From a virus: 25,408 nt of DNA. The translations under genes and the position numbers were made by a program. Position 1 is the stretch's first letter. The number at the start of each line of letters is the position of its first letter. The notes under the pieces were generated by a model. It worked only from the letters and a program-made list of their open reading frames with translations. It was not told the origin of the DNA and searched no databases. The stretch covers positions 1 to 25,408 of the IMG/VR virus record IMGVR_UViG_3300043548_000247; one strand, given 5' to 3'. Below, in pieces: positions 24,221-25,408 of this stretch.

Positions 24221-24454
24221 TCATTTTCGTTTGATTACGATGACTTTTTGCTTGTTTTCTATAGTCGTCTTTTGCGATTTCTTCCATGCGTAGTACTTTA
24301 TAGGAAGTATGCTGGCCACGGTAAGGAAGCAAGCAAACGCGCTGACAAAGTCTCGAACCCATAGAGAGACAAATATTGCGATACAGAAGGCAATTAAAAA
24401 TGCCGTAAGGGTTATGTTGGGCAACTCCAACATGTGCTTGATAAATTTTTTCAT
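24221..24454 (-). CDS. Two-helix membrane protein (77 aa)
   Basis: I chose ATG 24454 (MKKFIKHMLELPNITLTAFL) because GGAG lies 4 bases upstream. Two hydrophobic segments are visible: LTAFLIAFCIAIFVSLWV and FACFLTVASILPIKYYAW. The C-terminus is basic (KKSQKTTIENKQKVIVIKRK) and probably cytoplasmic. No family is recognised. It overlaps nothing and precedes a terminator. Confidence 0.7.
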   Translation of the reverse strand: MKKFIKHMLELPNITLTAFLIAFCIAIFVSLWVRDFVSAFACFLTVASILPIKYYAWKKSQKTTIENKQKVIVIKRK

Positions 24455-24473
24455 TAGCTCCAAATTTATAGGT

Positions 24474-24749
24474 TTAGACCACATTAAACTTTATCCTGTC
24501 AATTAGGATCAATTGTATTGTTTTTCCGTTGAATTTGCCTCTATAAGTACAATCAACTACACTGCATCCGCCTTCGCTTTTCCACGCATACGCCATTGCT
24601 TTTATGTGCACCAGAACAGCTTCCATGGTGTTCAGGACTTCTGACGTCTGCAACACTTCATTGTTTTCGCCAATTGTCTTCACGCGGTATGCGTTAATCT
24701 TCTTACCGTCTATTGTGCGTTTTGCGTCTTTAATTTCAATTCTGCCCAT
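24474..24749 (-). CDS. Hypothetical protein (91 aa)
   Basis: MGRIEIKDAKRTIDGKKINA then YRVKTIGENNEVLQTSEVLN and MEAVLVHIKAMAYAW look like a beta-hairpin plus helix, with a later strand pair (KFNGKTIQLILIDRIKFNVV). A faint resemblance to YegP/DUF1508 repeats is visible but not convincing. It overlaps the upstream gene by 14 bases. Confidence 0.65.
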   Translation of the reverse strand: MGRIEIKDAKRTIDGKKINAYRVKTIGENNEVLQTSEVLNTMEAVLVHIKAMAYAWKSEGGCSVVDCTYRGKFNGKTIQLILIDRIKFNVV

Positions 24750-25002
24750 CTTCTATTTTTTTGAGTTCGTTATAATTTCCGCCAAGCCAAAGATACATAT
24801 CATTTCCGGTCAGCTCATACAATCTGTTGTTTATCAAGCGCATTAGCGACTTATCTCGCTTGTATTTGTGCATTGGCTTGTACACACCCATTTTAGGGTA
24901 CTCCATGTCCTCAGTGAGGAGCTTATGCCTCAATTTCCGCAGGTGCTGTAACTCGGTCAGCGTCGACGGAGTAGGCGGCAAGTATATTGGGATTCCGTTC
25001 AT
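24736..25002 (-). CDS. Basic hypothetical protein overlapping the DnaA-like gene (88 aa)
   Basis: The ATG at 25002 lies 80 bases inside the 3' end of the DnaA-like gene, in another frame. The protein is basic and helical (LTELQHLRKLRHKLLTEDME, then MHKYKRDKSLMRLINNRLYE). It may contact nucleic acid. A shorter start (Met33, MEYPKMG) would reduce the overlap. No family is recognised. Confidence 0.6.
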   Translation of the reverse strand: MNGIPIYLPPTPSTLTELQHLRKLRHKLLTEDMEYPKMGVYKPMHKYKRDKSLMRLINNRLYELTGNDMYLWLGGNYNELKKIEDGQN

Positions 25003-25408
25003 TAAAAAAGTCTAATAAAAGTTCTTGTTTTGCTGGGTCTAGATCGGCTATGAAGTGTCTTATCTTTTTTCTTCTTACCGGATCGTATTCGTAGTCAACA
25101 CGAAGCGTCTTTAACGCATGACAAACCGTTGCATGGTCTCTTTCTACTATCCTGGCAACCTGTGCAAGAGTTTTGGTGCTACACACCTTAATGGTAGTCA
25201 TAAACATCTGCCTTGCAAACACTATATCTGCAAATTTCTTTCTGCCTTTTATTTCTCCAGTAGGCACTTCAAAATGCTTGCTAACTTTTTCAAGAATATC
25301 GTTCTCTTGCGGATTATCTACCTTGTGTAGGTACTCGTAAATTTTTGTAAACTCACCTCGTTTTTTTACGTGAACCAAATCGACTAAATCTTTGTATGTG
25401 TATCTCAT
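24923..25408 (-). CDS. Stand-alone DnaA domain IV-like DNA-binding protein (at least 161 aa)
   Basis: Residues about 38-110 match the C-terminal DNA-binding domain of DnaA: a first helix pair (ILEKVSKHFEVPTGEIKGRK), KFADIVFARQMFMTTIKV in the position of the R-x-x-A-x-Y helix, then TLAQVARIVERDHATVCHAL, where DHATVCHA (91-98) replaces the DnaA signature DHTTVxHA. No ATPase domain precedes it. The ATG falls at the last base of the window, so the gene might continue upstream. It probably binds DnaA-box-like DNA as a replication or regulatory factor. Confidence 0.8.
   Translation of the reverse strand: MRYTYKDLVDLVHVKKRGEFTKIYEYLHKVDNPQENDILEKVSKHFEVPTGEIKGRKKFADIVFARQMFMTTIKVCSTKTLAQVARIVERDHATVCHALKTLRVDYEYDPVRRKKIRHFIADLDPAKQELLLDFFNERNPNILAAYSVDADRVTAPAEIEA

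Noticed and set aside
1-25408. CRISPR arrays, insertion sequences, integrase or attachment sites
   Set aside because: No spaced repeat arrays, transposase-like proteins, terminal inverted repeats or recombinase motifs were found on either strand.

Overview
The window looks like part of the genome of a tailed dsDNA bacteriophage (Caudoviricetes) that infects a member of the Bacteroidota. The host assignment rests on seven promoter-like sites with the Bacteroidota pattern: TTTG or TTG, a spacer of mostly 19-21 bases, then TAnnTTTG (e.g. 9860-9890, 18141-18172, 18984-19014, 24081-24111). Most genes also lack a Shine-Dalgarno sequence, and the tRNA-type genes do not encode CCA. No integrase or repressor is visible. 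Most proteins are small phage hypotheticals packed into overlapping operons.

Layout. 1-5933 (+): late genes, with tail appendage/fibre proteins (two share an N-terminal module), a 368-aa unknown protein, and a lysis cassette of a three-helix membrane protein (holin candidate) overlapping a secreted CHAP-like endolysin by 118 nt. 5982-6711 (-): two overlapping coiled-coil envelope proteins, probably spanins. 6755-9842 (-): NinG, a small alpha/beta hydrolase and a chain of mini-genes, from a promoter at 9860-9890. 9899-10039 (+): a small RNA candidate whose 5' and terminator hairpins carry perfectly complementary 9-nt loops. 10238-12340 (-): NinB-like and PD-(D/E)XK recombination genes from a promoter with a palindromic operator. 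12389-18058 (-): a long operon of tiny genes plus a DUF932 protein. 18060-19026: gene-free control region with divergent signals, an 800-base orphan stretch, a parS-like palindrome and three 10-bp iterons. 19027-20293 (+): six small, mostly lysine-rich proteins and a terminator. 20360-25408 (-): more small genes, three tRNA or tRNA-like genes, a mini-zincin, a metallophosphoesterase and a stand-alone DnaA domain IV protein.

The most notable system is in the 15.3-17.6 kb part of the minus-strand operon. Two complete hammerhead ribozymes (15312-15371 and 17161-17212) alternate with two compact tRNA-like structures (16327-16373 and 17586-17636), each at a gene junction, and in three of the four the element shares bases with the stop codon of the gene before it. 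The hammerheads have full catalytic cores and compensatory differences in stem II, so they are very likely real. My inference is that this transcript is cut into segments by self-cleavage and possibly by host RNase P/RNase Z at the tRNA-like structures.

Two translation-signal styles coexist. The 12-17.6 kb operon uses A/C-rich CAACA leaders with no Shine-Dalgarno. The 8.5-9.6 kb cluster has perfect GGAGGTGA sites embedded in the codons for conserved C-terminal GGDK/GGE residues of the preceding gene.
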